Shown here in pieces: positions 55,600 through 64,000 of a stretch of 64,000 bases of DNA. Made by a program: the position numbers and the translations under genes. Within the stretch, counting starts at the first letter, position 1. Every line of letters begins with the position of its first letter. Under the pieces are notes generated by a model, which was not told where the DNA came from, ran no database searches, and saw nothing but the letters and a program-made list of their open reading frames with translations. This DNA comes from an uncultured Clostridia bacterium (GTDB taxonomy: Bacteria; Bacillota; Clostridia; UBA1381): contig CAKSGG010000002.1 in the NCBI GenBank assembly GCA_934454215.1, positions 33,768 through 97,767 on the forward strand, in the 5' to 3' direction.

Positions 55600-58311
55600 T
55601 TATTGTTCTGCACATATTGTCAGATTTATATTTTTTATACTGTTATCAATATAGATATTCATAAATCCGTCCTTTGCCAAACAGTTTTTAACCTTTTCTC
55701 CGTTTACTCTGACATCATATTTAAATTTATCGGGCATTACCGCAACCACTGCCGAACAGCCTTTTTCACCGTAATTGATTATTCTTGCATTCAGCCTTGT
55801 TTTATCCCTGCTGACCTCAAGTTCTTCAATCCACATATCATATCCGCATGTCAGTTTTCCCGTGACATAATACGCATTAAACCAGTTAATAACAGGGCAC
55901 GACAACCCCGTAAATGGCTGCCAGTCTTTTCCGATGCCGCTTGAAATTCTAAACGATTCATAGCATTTATAATCTCTGTCCGTATTTTCTTTCCATAGGT
56001 TTAACGCTGTATGCGCAATTTTGGCAGCAAAGTCTCCCTCGCCTAAAGTAAGCATCGCTTTCCAGAAAAACCATTGATGAGGCATCCACACACTTCCGTT
56101 CCAGTATCCGTCAGGGTTGTAATATCCTGCACGGGCGTCTACGGCAGACAATCCGATTCTGCTCCATATTTCTCCCTCTGTTTTCAGATGCCCGATAAGC
56201 TTCTCTGTCTGATTTTTATTTGTTATTCCGGCAATAACAGGATACGCTCCGTCCATTCCCATATCAAAATTACTTCCGTCTTTATATCTCAATATACCGT
56301 TCGCAGTGCCGTTTTCTTTATGAACAACATATCCGAAATATCCGCTTTCCTCATCCCAGCCGTTATTAAGCACAGCGCCGGTAAAGCTTTGTATGTCTTT
56401 ATCATATTCCGCAGCATCATTATGTAAATTAATAGCCATAGCCGCCATTTTCATTATTTTACCGATTCTGACAGCATGTGATGTTGTAATCATAGGAGCA
56501 GCGGTTTTTCTTAAATCATTTTCGTTTACATATATTTGCGGCGGATAATCGTCCCAGCCTCCCGAGCTGTAAAAATAGTCCCACGTTTTCAACAAGCCCG
56601 AGCTTAATGTATTTGTTGTTGATGAACCTGCTTTTCCGACAAAAAATTCATAATACTGTTTCAGTCTCGGATAAAAATATTCGAGCAAATCCTGTGACTG
56701 CGTTTTATTCCACATTTCCAGAAACAGATAAAACTGCACGGGAACGGGACTTCCGTGATGTATAAAAGCATTATGCTTATCCCCTAACTCTGTAACATAC
56801 GCATTAAGATTGTCCCATGCACGCTCTTTATCAAGCTCCGAAAGCCCTAATCCTATAAACCCCGAGTCCCATGTATATAAGCTGTCCCAGCATTTACCCG
56901 GAGTGCTGTGTCTGATATATTCCCCCTTGCACTGTATGGGATAGACTATATTGGTCATCATTGCCGCAGCCATTCGCGTCTGACTGTTTATATATCCTGT
57001 ACCCGACGTCAAAACGCCGTCGAATTTTACCGCCTTTTTTTGCGCTTCATCATATATATTATCGACGTCATATGAATAATTTTCAAATCCTGTGATAACG
57101 CTTTCAACCTCATTATATGTACCGTGCATAACAACCGCATATATTCTTTTTGAGCCTTTAGCCTTTACTTTTATATTTTCGAGCGCTGTATTTAAATAGA
57201 ATATATCTCCTTCAGCCTTGTATTCGGTCTTATTCTTCTCAATTAAATCTGCAAACCGATTTAAATTATTTCCCTCAAAGCTGCGCATTCTCCAGTTGCA
57301 GTCCAACAGACTTATACCGTAATATCCCTCTATGTCCTTATACTTTAATATAACGCTGTTTGCATTTTTTCGGATTTCCGCAGGCTTGTAATTAAGACTT
57401 ACCGGCGCAAATTCTATCTCATCGGATATACATTCTTCGCATATTACAAAATAATCGAAATCAACGTCAGCGCCTCCCAAGGATATTAATTCCAGTCTGT
57501 TATTCCCTTCATGCAGTTTTCCTATATTTATTTTCTTTACCGTAAACTCTTCCGATGCCTCCAGATTTAATATCCCGCCGGAAATTCCTTTCATTTGAAA
57601 TGCGGCTGCATTTTCGCCCTTTATTCTGTATCTTACCGCCAAAACAGCGGAGGTTATAGCCTTATCCGCATAAAAAACATATGAAATACGGTCATTTTTT
57701 TGACTTCCGAAACCAAACCAGTCGGTTACAACGCATATAGTTCCCAAGCCTCCGCCGTAGGAATATCCGTCTCCCTGCACCTCTCCGCGTTTTCTTGCGT
57801 CGGGCACTAAATTATCGGTGGGTCGCTGTTTTGCATATTGCAAATCCTCATAGTCCCGTGCGTCGAATGTTATAAATTTTTCTTTGTTTTTTAAATAATA
57901 CGACTGTATTGCCTTTTTATTATTCGGCATAGTCGGATAGGTAATATATGACATCAACTGAATATCAACAGTCTCTTCATTATCGGTATTATTTACACAT
58001 TCACAGCACAGCAGTCTTGAATTTTCATCTATTGCCGAAAATGATACGTCGCAATATAACATATCCTTACTATCCATTTGATACCTGACGGAAAAATAAG
58101 ACAAATCAGAGGAAGCCTCCCACGGAATATAATTAACCTGCTCCGTCGCCATTATAATATTCCATTTTTCGCCGGCTCTCATGGGATACACTGCCAAGTC
58201 ATAGCCTATACCGTATTTTTTGTTTGCAATATGTGTAATACCCATATAGTTTTTAGTATACGGTCCCCAATCCGGCAATCTCAAGTCGTGGCTTTTTGTC
58301 GTTGAGCTCAT
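55600..58311 (-). CDS. Cytosolic GH63/MGH1-like (alpha/alpha)6 glycosidase
   Basis: A 903-residue protein without signal peptide. Residues 1-210 form an N-terminal beta domain, 215-295 a CBM6-like insertion, and 430-830 an (alpha/alpha)6 barrel with motifs of the GH63/mannosylglycerate-hydrolase clan: LYTWDSGFIGLGL (478-490), GGWDDYPPQ (584-592, candidate acid), NGWDEESGYFGY and NGSVWMPHQWFFW (738-750). It would cleave the oligosaccharide imported by the adjacent transporter, whose permease genes follow 40 nt downstream. Linkage specificity cannot be read from sequence. First gene after the AraC regulator. Confidence 0.78.
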   Translation of the reverse strand: MSSTTKSHDLRLPDWGPYTKNYMGITHIANKKYGIGYDLAVYPMRAGEKWNIIMATEQVNYIPWEASSDLSYFSVRYQMDSKDMLYCDVSFSAIDENSRLLCCECVNNTDNEETVDIQLMSYITYPTMPNNKKAIQSYYLKNKEKFITFDARDYEDLQYAKQRPTDNLVPDARKRGEVQGDGYSYGGGLGTICVVTDWFGFGSQKNDRISYVFYADKAITSAVLAVRYRIKGENAAAFQMKGISGGILNLEASEEFTVKKINIGKLHEGNNRLELISLGGADVDFDYFVICEECISDEIEFAPVSLNYKPAEIRKNANSVILKYKDIEGYYGISLLDCNWRMRSFEGNNLNRFADLIEKNKTEYKAEGDIFYLNTALENIKVKAKGSKRIYAVVMHGTYNEVESVITGFENYSYDVDNIYDEAQKKAVKFDGVLTSGTGYINSQTRMAAAMMTNIVYPIQCKGEYIRHSTPGKCWDSLYTWDSGFIGLGLSELDKERAWDNLNAYVTELGDKHNAFIHHGSPVPVQFYLFLEMWNKTQSQDLLEYFYPRLKQYYEFFVGKAGSSTTNTLSSGLLKTWDYFYSSGGWDDYPPQIYVNENDLRKTAAPMITTSHAVRIGKIMKMAAMAINLHNDAAEYDKDIQSFTGAVLNNGWDEESGYFGYVVHKENGTANGILRYKDGSNFDMGMDGAYPVIAGITNKNQTEKLIGHLKTEGEIWSRIGLSAVDARAGYYNPDGYWNGSVWMPHQWFFWKAMLTLGEGDFAAKIAHTALNLWKENTDRDYKCYESFRISSGIGKDWQPFTGLSCPVINWFNAYYVTGKLTCGYDMWIEELEVSRDKTRLNARIINYGEKGCSAVVAVMPDKFKYDVRVNGEKVKNCLAKDGFMNIYIDNSIKNINLTICAEQ

Positions 58312-58342
58312 TTAAAATCCTCCCTTGCAATTTTGTGTTTTC

Positions 58343-58371
58343 ATTATATCATCGGGCCGTTGCTTTTTCAA
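58343..58371 (-). promoter_or_regulatory. Promoter of the second glycan locus
   Basis: Minus-strand TTGAAA (58366-58371), 17-nt spacer, TATAAT (58343-58348), followed by AAGGGAGG before ATG 58311. A GTGCAAAAATTG sequence about 30 nt upstream resembles the repeats at the other locus. Confidence 0.78.
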
Positions 58372-58418
58372 TATCACAATTTATTCATTCATTTCAATTT
58401 TTGCACATATCCCCCACA

Positions 58419-60524
58419 CTATTGCCGATTAAGCCTTGAAGCCGCATAATCCCTATATTCCTGCGGGGTTCTTGTTGTGTATTTTTTAAATATTGTTATA
58501 AAATATGCCGCTGTTCTGAATCCGCATATTTGTGAAATTTCAGAAATTTTCTTGTTTGTGGTTGTCAGAAATTCAATTGCCATATCCACCCTGTATTTTG
58601 CAATATAGTTATTAAACGAGTCTCCGAAAACCTGCTTGAATTTTCTTCCCGCATATGCTACCGTCAGCCCTAATTCATCCGCTATGTCCATTATTCTGAA
58701 ATCGGGATTGCCGAAATTGTTTTTCACCGACCTTTCCACAGTGGCAATAAACATATCATTTTTTTCAGCCGATTCCTCATTGCTTTTACTACAGCAAAAC
58801 GCTCCTTTCAGCACCTCCATAGAAGCCTCAAGAGTATCACTTTCCATTAATTTTGTTATGATATTACCGTCAATTTCTCTGTTGACATTGTTGTTATGCG
58901 CAAATAAAATATACTCTGTCAGTATCAATTCTTTCGTATTTTCAAAGCAATTTTCCAATAAAAACTCTTTCAATTTATCAATATAGCCTTCCGTCATTTT
59001 ATCGTCAGAGGTCGATATTCCTTTTATAATGCCGTCATAAAAATCAGAAGGAAACTGAGCAAGCTTTTTCCCAAAGAACACATTTTTCTCAAAAATATTG
59101 GCGTTATTCTCATAAAAAAAGCTGTATTCACTGCATTTTAAAATCTTACCGAATTTTTCGGGAAAATCTTCCGTACCTTTAAATACGGTTCCTATTGTAA
59201 ATGCAAGCGTTGTATCAAGGTATTTTAATGTGTTCCGACGTATTTCCTCAATGCTTTCTATCAGTCTGTCCTCAGAAATTTTACTGCTTGTGGAAAGAAT
59301 AATTCCGATTTTTCCTTTTTCCAGAACAACCGTTCCGCATATGCCTATACCGTTTAAAATTTCTTCTATTATATTACAAAGACCGTATTTCAACAGAGAA
59401 ACATCTTCCTTTCCGTTTTCAAAAACCATGCTGTTATAATTGTCCATTCTCACAATCATTACCCTCAGGCTGCTGTCGGGATTAACAACGAATTTATCCC
59501 TTAAGCAATTCATATCGCTTTCGCTTACGTTTTCCATTAAGAACAGCTTGTACATAATTGTACTCAGCTTTGACTTTTTTTCGACCTGAATAATCTGTTG
59601 AGTATACTTTTTGGTATTTTTTCTAAAAAAAACAACACAGCCATAAGTTCCGGCGACACTGATTATTAAAAGAAATATTACCATTACCCATAAAAATAAG
59701 GTTGTGCGCAATGCACCCGAAAACATATCGCCCGTACTAATGCTTGCTATATATGTAAAATCTCCGGCATTATAATATATATACAGTTTTTTATTATATT
59801 TCAGGCAGTTATCTATGTTATTCAGCTTTTTGATTTCCTGCAAAAGCTCCCCTTTCGGATTCTCCTCCGCATCGGTTATAATCAAATAATCCTTGTCGTA
59901 AAAAATCCACGATTCACGTTTTAACGGATAAATATCAGGAATAATATCTTTAATCAAACGTTTTTCATTAAAATAAAATGCAATATCATACCCGCGGTAA
60001 TCGTTATATATGCAGCAGATACTGTTTTCGTTGTTAAGCGTACAGTTAAAAAAGTTCTCCCCGTTTTTACGGCGTTCTATTAAGTCAAACCATTCGGGAT
60101 TAATCGTCTTATATTCCCCAACATCATATCTTTTCAGGTCAGTCCCGTCTATGACTAAACCTTTTTTGTTGTCATAAATAATTACAGAATTAATATTTCT
60201 GAAAACCTTATAGAAATTGAACCGCTGATAAGCTTTATGAGCGGTAATAACATCTGCACTGTTCCCCGCAATAAAATTGTTAATATCGTCCTCATCCAGC
60301 ATTTCCACGGCAGTTTTTGCAATTTCTTGCGAAAACTCATCTAATTTCTCAATAGCTCTTTCCTGAATATAGTTTATTTGCCGAACCTGAAAAACTTTAA
60401 AAACACTGTTATAATAAACATTGAAAACAATGGAAAATAATATTGATATTACGAATAAATCAACAATAGCGGCAACAAAATATCCTGTTTTTTTATTATG
60501 AAATTTTATCATCTTTTTCACCAT
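58419..60524 (-). CDS. Membrane-anchored AraC-family regulator (YesN-type)
   Basis: A 701-residue one-component sensor. Two membrane spans (about residues 13-37 and 278-300) enclose an extracellular sensor domain; a cytoplasmic region follows; the C-terminal ~100 residues are the double helix-turn-helix (RIMDIADELGLTVAYAGRKFK ... CGFRTAAYFITIFKKYTTRTPQEYR). It is intact, unlike the regulator of the first locus. It ends about 50 nt before the promoter of the glycosidase-transporter unit on the same strand, so it probably senses the oligosaccharide and activates that promoter. Confidence 0.92.
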   Translation of the reverse strand: MVKKMIKFHNKKTGYFVAAIVDLFVISILFSIVFNVYYNSVFKVFQVRQINYIQERAIEKLDEFSQEIAKTAVEMLDEDDINNFIAGNSADVITAHKAYQRFNFYKVFRNINSVIIYDNKKGLVIDGTDLKRYDVGEYKTINPEWFDLIERRKNGENFFNCTLNNENSICCIYNDYRGYDIAFYFNEKRLIKDIIPDIYPLKRESWIFYDKDYLIITDAEENPKGELLQEIKKLNNIDNCLKYNKKLYIYYNAGDFTYIASISTGDMFSGALRTTLFLWVMVIFLLIISVAGTYGCVVFFRKNTKKYTQQIIQVEKKSKLSTIMYKLFLMENVSESDMNCLRDKFVVNPDSSLRVMIVRMDNYNSMVFENGKEDVSLLKYGLCNIIEEILNGIGICGTVVLEKGKIGIILSTSSKISEDRLIESIEEIRRNTLKYLDTTLAFTIGTVFKGTEDFPEKFGKILKCSEYSFFYENNANIFEKNVFFGKKLAQFPSDFYDGIIKGISTSDDKMTEGYIDKLKEFLLENCFENTKELILTEYILFAHNNNVNREIDGNIITKLMESDTLEASMEVLKGAFCCSKSNEESAEKNDMFIATVERSVKNNFGNPDFRIMDIADELGLTVAYAGRKFKQVFGDSFNNYIAKYRVDMAIEFLTTTNKKISEISQICGFRTAAYFITIFKKYTTRTPQEYRDYAASRLNRQ

Positions 60525-60553
60525 ATATACTCTTCTTTCTTACTGATATTTTA

Positions 60554-60582
60554 AGTATACCATACGGAAATAAGTTAATCAA
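60554..60582 (-). promoter_or_regulatory. Promoter of the intact AraC regulator
   Basis: Minus-strand TTGATT (60577-60582), 17-nt spacer, TATACT (60554-60559), 30 nt before ATG 60524. Confidence 0.72.
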
Positions 60583-60670
60583 TATAAAAAAATTGTCTTT
60601 CATTATAAAAAATATGGATTAAAAGGATTTGACGCAATGTCATCACTTTCGGCAAACACACCACAAAAAT

Positions 60671-60699
60671 AAAGGACTGCTTTATCGTAACAGTCCCTT
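60671..60699 (-). terminator. Terminator downstream of the cytosolic beta-helix gene
   Basis: Minus-strand AAGGGACTG (60691-60699) with CAGTCCTTT (60671-60679), 11-nt loop, then ATTTTTG. The 130 nt between it and the gene end hold no gene I can identify. Confidence 0.75.
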
Positions 60700-60833
60700 A
60701 ATCCGTTTACACTATTCGGTTTTTAAAATATTAAAGAATGTTTGGCTGTGCGGAATAAGCTGTCAATGTCTTATTCTTTCCCGCCTCTTTCAACAAAATT
60801 CCAATTTTTGCCAATATCGCTCAGCCTCATCAT

Positions 60834-62966
60834 TTATTTTTTTCTTCCTATTTTATGAAAATCAACAATGTGAAAAAACTCACGTTCGGAATTTACGTTC
60901 ATAAGAAAATCGTTAATATACACCATTGCCTCATCTTTAAGCTGATTTCCTACTATTGTAAAATCAAGATTTTCTGCGTCTGCGAACATATCGTATTCTC
61001 CGTATACGCAAACATTATTCCATCTCATAATTTCATTATTGTATGTTCCGTTAAAAAGATTGTAAAGATACGGGTATCTTTCTTTATAAATATCACTTGT
61101 AACATCCACTCCGCTGTAGTCATCAGGGTCAACGGTAAAAACTCTTTTTTTATAAAACTCATCGTCATGGAGCATTTTGCTTATGCCATGCATACCGTTC
61201 TCATTCGGTCCCATCGGCGTACGGCAGTCGATAAAAATATTATTATTAACGCTTGTCTGCCCTCCGCAATTCCAAAAAACAGCGCCAAACGGAGATACAT
61301 TCTTATTTTGACTTATATTATAAAAATAGTTTTCATATACGGCATTGAAAGACGAATAATCATCAAAGTATACAGCACAAACACCCGCAGACTGTTTATC
61401 AAGCCCGTATATATTATAAATAAAATTATACCTTATAACGTTTCCGACCTCGCTCAAATCTCTGCCCATATAAATAGCGCCTGCGTCACTTACCTCTTTT
61501 ATGGCGTCATGAATTTTGTTATACTCAATCAGATGGTCGTTACCGTGAATATAAACAGCAAATCCTGTCAAATCATAAATGTCACAATTTCTTATTATAT
61601 TGCCTACTCCGCTTATATTTACCGCCGCTTTATAGGTTCTGTCCAGACGATTAACATTATGTATTTCGCAATTTTCCACATAATTTTCCGCTTTTTGCAA
61701 GGTTTTCCTATCCCCTCCGCCAAGAAGTATTCCTCCTGCGGCAATATTATATATCTCACAATTCACGATACCGTGCCTTTTTCCGCCCTCATTGTTCCAT
61801 GCTGCATATTGATAGAGCATTTCATGCCATGAGCCGATAATTCTTCCCTCACTCTTTGGCTCGCTGATTCCCTCATCAACAATTCCATGAGCAGTATGTC
61901 TCCCCTCAGGCAATGCAGTCGCACCTTTCCCGATTTGAACGGCAACTGTTCCGAGATTGCGGAAAATGCAGTTTTTTATAACACAGTTTTCTCCGTTATC
62001 TATGTACACGCCGCTGCATCTGGAATTTTCAAAAATAATCCCGTCAAAAGTTATATTGGATGCGTCCTCCATTACAACAATAGGGGAATCAAGAACCGAA
62101 ATTTGAATTAATGCGTTATCAATACACTCCTTCGGGTAAAAATAAAGCATCTCATTTTCACTGTCAATATAATATTCGCCCGGGACATCTATTTCCTCCA
62201 AAAGATTTACAGCAAACCATGATGTAAACTTATCAGCTTTAAAGCCCGCCAGATGAGGCAGGACAGTTGTCATCGTTTTTTTATTTGTGTCTATTTTATC
62301 AATTTCAATTGTATCGTCGGCATAACACCAGCAGAAAAGACCCGAAACATAAAACCCTTTTGCTTTCCCCCATTTGTCACAGCGTTTATCGTCGTACTCG
62401 AATATTGCCGGTCTTAAATCAAATTCTTTTCCATACGGTCTGCTTCCGCTGTCTATAACATTTTTCAGCGGAATGAGCTCTTCTCCCTCATTAGGATAGC
62501 GCGCAACTGTGTACGGATGTGTATTAATAAAAAGTTCATTGGGCGCCGGATTCTGAGCTCTTCTAAATCCTCTTGTTCCATACTTGCCATACTTTATATT
62601 ATAACCGTGCAAATTTATTTGCAGTATTTTTTCTCTTGCGTTTTTATCTATAATTCTGTCCCGTACCGTTTTATCATTAATAGGTTCTGCGAGCGACGGC
62701 TCTATTACAATACCTCCGTCAAAAAATACTTTTTCACCTTTAAAAGCTCTGTATGTAACCGTATGCCCGTTTTCCGCACTGTCTCCCTTATTAAATTCAA
62801 GTGAATTTTCAAAGAAATAACGTCCGCCTCTTATATTAACGGTAACGTCATCATTGCCTGAAAACTTTTTAGCGGTATCCTTTGCTTTTCGTAAAGTTTT
62901 AAACGGTTTATAAATGCTTCCGTCATTATTATCGTTTCCTGTTTCTGCCACAAATAATTCTTTCAT
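60834..62966 (-). CDS. Cytosolic right-handed beta-helix protein, glycosidase-like
   Basis: A 710-residue protein with no signal peptide. It opens ELFVAETGNDNNDGSIYKPFKTLRKA and GGRYFFENSLEF, the start shared by parallel beta-helix glycosidases of the GH120/GH141 kind, then a small beta insertion (about 195-260) and repeated helix coils with Asn ladders to about 600. Lack of secretion suggests it acts on imported oligosaccharides. Own promoter at 63035-63063; AAAGGGG site before ATG 62966. Family assignment is tentative. Confidence 0.75.
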   Translation of the reverse strand: MKELFVAETGNDNNDGSIYKPFKTLRKAKDTAKKFSGNDDVTVNIRGGRYFFENSLEFNKGDSAENGHTVTYRAFKGEKVFFDGGIVIEPSLAEPINDKTVRDRIIDKNAREKILQINLHGYNIKYGKYGTRGFRRAQNPAPNELFINTHPYTVARYPNEGEELIPLKNVIDSGSRPYGKEFDLRPAIFEYDDKRCDKWGKAKGFYVSGLFCWCYADDTIEIDKIDTNKKTMTTVLPHLAGFKADKFTSWFAVNLLEEIDVPGEYYIDSENEMLYFYPKECIDNALIQISVLDSPIVVMEDASNITFDGIIFENSRCSGVYIDNGENCVIKNCIFRNLGTVAVQIGKGATALPEGRHTAHGIVDEGISEPKSEGRIIGSWHEMLYQYAAWNNEGGKRHGIVNCEIYNIAAGGILLGGGDRKTLQKAENYVENCEIHNVNRLDRTYKAAVNISGVGNIIRNCDIYDLTGFAVYIHGNDHLIEYNKIHDAIKEVSDAGAIYMGRDLSEVGNVIRYNFIYNIYGLDKQSAGVCAVYFDDYSSFNAVYENYFYNISQNKNVSPFGAVFWNCGGQTSVNNNIFIDCRTPMGPNENGMHGISKMLHDDEFYKKRVFTVDPDDYSGVDVTSDIYKERYPYLYNLFNGTYNNEIMRWNNVCVYGEYDMFADAENLDFTIVGNQLKDEAMVYINDFLMNVNSEREFFHIVDFHKIGRKK

Positions 62967-63034
62967 AATCAGTTTACCCCTTTAATTGTTATTTCCCTTC
63001 GGTTATTCCGCAATTATCATATTCTACTGCCAAT

Positions 63035-63063
63035 ATTTTATCACATTTTTGTTTTTTATTCAA
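63035..63063 (-). promoter_or_regulatory. Promoter of the cytosolic beta-helix gene
   Basis: Minus-strand TTGAAT (63058-63063), 17-nt spacer, TAAAAT (63035-63040), about 70 nt before the start codon. Confidence 0.65.
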
Positions 63064-63289
63064 TACTAAACGAATAATTTTTACAAATTGCCTAAAATAA
63101 CGAAACCGTACTTCCGTGCATGTGCTATGTATTGAACGGAATTGCTCACTGTGCCGAATAACTGTAATGCTAACAAATTCTGATACAAAATGTTGTATAA
63201 TGTACATCTTGATAGAAGTGATGTTCTTTTACTTCTGCCGCTAAGTCCGTTAATCTCTCTCTTTTCACTGTTATACGGATTTTCAATAT

Positions 63290-63525
63290 GCCGATTTTTC
63301 CTCGTCTGCGGAAGCCTCGAATTTAAGGGCAATACCGATAATATCAAATATCAGTATATCATCACCGTCCCCGCCTCTAAATCAGAGAAGGTCAACATCA
63401 TCAAACTACCACTATTTTTCCAAATGGTATACAAGGGGGTAAAAATCACAAATCCACTGTTGCCGGTCGGTGGTTCGATAGACGCAAGACGCAAAATTAT
63501 GCTTAAAATGCAAAAAACCGCTTGA
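63290..63525 (+). pseudogene. Unidentified coding remnant
   Basis: The last ~75 codons of an open + frame (SLEFKGNTDNIKYQYIITVP ... DARRKIMLKMQKTA) end exactly at a terminator, as a true gene end would. Upstream the frame loses coding character and no start with a ribosome-binding site is seen. I do not recognise the family. From 62967 to 63703 I see no other gene. Confidence 0.25.
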
Positions 63526-63632
63526 TTTCAAGCGATTTTTCTTGTATCAACTTTATCGTTGAATTATGTGTCTGCACATTAATTTTAATACAATTCCGCA
63601 AATTGTTTTTGTATAAAATTTTTACCCCCCTT
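63433..63632. repeat. Inverted repeat flanking ~170 nt next to the recombinase gene
   Basis: AAGGGGGTAAAAAT (63433-63446) reappears inverted as ATTTTTACCCCCCTT (63618-63632), one extra C. It lies just beyond the 3' end of the serine recombinase and may mark an element boundary. Confidence 0.35.
63519..63540 (+). terminator. Terminator after the unidentified remnant
   Basis: Stem CGCTTGA (63519-63525) with TCAAGCG (63528-63534), 2-nt loop, then ATTTTT. Confidence 0.7.
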
Positions 63633-63703
63633 AAAACAATTTAGCAAAACAACTAATATTAATTAATAATCAGTTCTCTTTATCCGAATTTTCATTTCTT
63701 TCC

Positions 63704-64000
63704 TTATAATATATACCCTTTTTCCATCCCATCCTTAAACTCAAATACCATCCTATCCGTATATACCAATATTTTTTCAACCGTGCTGTTAAACAGCTCC
63801 TCATCAAAATCCCGCAACATATCACTTTGTTTCAAAGTCTGCATGAATTGCTTGCACCGTTCATTCCTTACATAAATATCATTTTTCTCTTTCTCCAGCC
63901 TATGTGATTTTCCCCGCACCAATTCATATTCTGTCATAAGCTTATCAAAATATTCTGAATATTCCTCCTGCGGTATTGCCGTTCGGCTATTCAATTTCAC
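63704..64000 (-). CDS. Large serine recombinase, C-terminal end (truncated by window edge)
   Basis: The last 98 codons of a gene entering from the right. The coiled-coil part (EYFDKLMTEYELVRGKSHRLEKEKND) followed by DEELFNSTVEKILVYTDRMVFEFKDGME is the C-terminal signature of large serine recombinases used by integrative elements and prophages for site-specific integration and excision. Catalytic and DNA-binding parts lie outside the window. The first in-frame codon is not a start. Confidence 0.82.
   Translation of the reverse strand: MKLNSRTAIPQEEYSEYFDKLMTEYELVRGKSHRLEKEKNDIYVRNERCKQFMQTLKQSDMLRDFDEELFNSTVEKILVYTDRMVFEFKDGMEKGYIL

Noticed and set aside
60705..60833. Possible gene remnant between the beta-helix gene and the AraC regulator (short frames reading AERYWQKLEF and TLTAYSAQPNIL on the minus strand)
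   Set aside because: Frames are under 20 codons, interrupted by stops and not recognisable.
60855..61832. Long + strand frame of 325 codons opposite the cytosolic beta-helix gene
   Set aside because: Antisense shadow with low-complexity I/N/F content and no ribosome-binding site; the minus-strand gene is clear.
63466..63495. tRNA-like GGTTCGAT T-loop sequence
   Set aside because: The flanking bases do not form a T-stem, and no acceptor or anticodon arms are present.

Overview
The window looks like a chromosomal segment of a Gram-positive, low-to-moderate GC Clostridia-type anaerobe, probably a glycan-degrading gut or rumen species. Support for this: TTGACA/TATAAT promoters and strong Shine-Dalgarno sites, an L10-type leader before rplJL, S-layer-homology (SLH) surface proteins, YesN-type AraC regulators, and binding-protein ABC sugar importers next to glycosidases. 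I cannot name a genus from sequence alone.

Region 1 (1-23.2 kb) is mostly core genome. It holds a partial polysaccharide deacetylase, class II fructose-bisphosphate aldolase (fba), a zinc-ribbon protein, 8-oxoguanine glycosylase, an M18 aminopeptidase, an acyltransferase, an L10 leader with rplJ-rplL-yceD-rpmF, a YebC-family regulator, a DMT transporter, a GntR/ABC module with its operator, a DUF3343/class V aminotransferase pair, a radical SAM protein, a PP2C phosphatase next to two membrane proteins of unknown function and a Wzm/Wzt-like exporter, then holA and lepA. A 104-nt nested inverted-repeat element follows lepA, and a palindromic intergenic repeat occurs twice (about 7.6 and 23.2 kb).

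Region 2 (23.4-37.0 kb) is a sugar-import and glycosidase locus: GH38-like, HAD phosphatase, GH78 rhamnosidase, second GH38, two permeases and two binding proteins, with a divergent AraC regulator. It carries an unusual density of lesions. The regulator has two +1 frameshifts in A-runs. One binding protein is a chimera with an in-frame TAG. The second permease is fused out of frame to a GH38 missing its N-terminus. The GH78 gene has an in-frame TGA and an active-site Glu-to-Lys change. The other GH38 lacks its central domain and has Thr where the catalytic Asp belongs. Flanking genes are intact, so either this catabolic locus is decaying or the assembly is faulty exactly here.

Region 3 (37.2-60.5 kb) is a second glycan locus, apparently intact apart from one truncated piece. 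All genes are on the minus strand: an AraC sensor-regulator; then, from a consensus promoter, a cytosolic GH63/MGH1-like glycosidase, two permeases, a lipoprotein binding protein, a secreted beta-helix protein with CBM-like modules, two paralogous LamG/Ig-like secreted proteins (one with an SGNH esterase domain), an Ig-like fragment and two SLH proteins. The implied flow is surface or secreted depolymerisation and deacetylation, oligosaccharide capture and import, then cytosolic hydrolysis.

Region 4 (60.5-64 kb) holds a cytosolic beta-helix glycosidase-like gene, a mostly noncoding stretch with a terminator and inverted repeat, and the C-terminal end of a large serine recombinase, which suggests the edge of a mobile element. 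No tRNA, rRNA or CRISPR array was seen.
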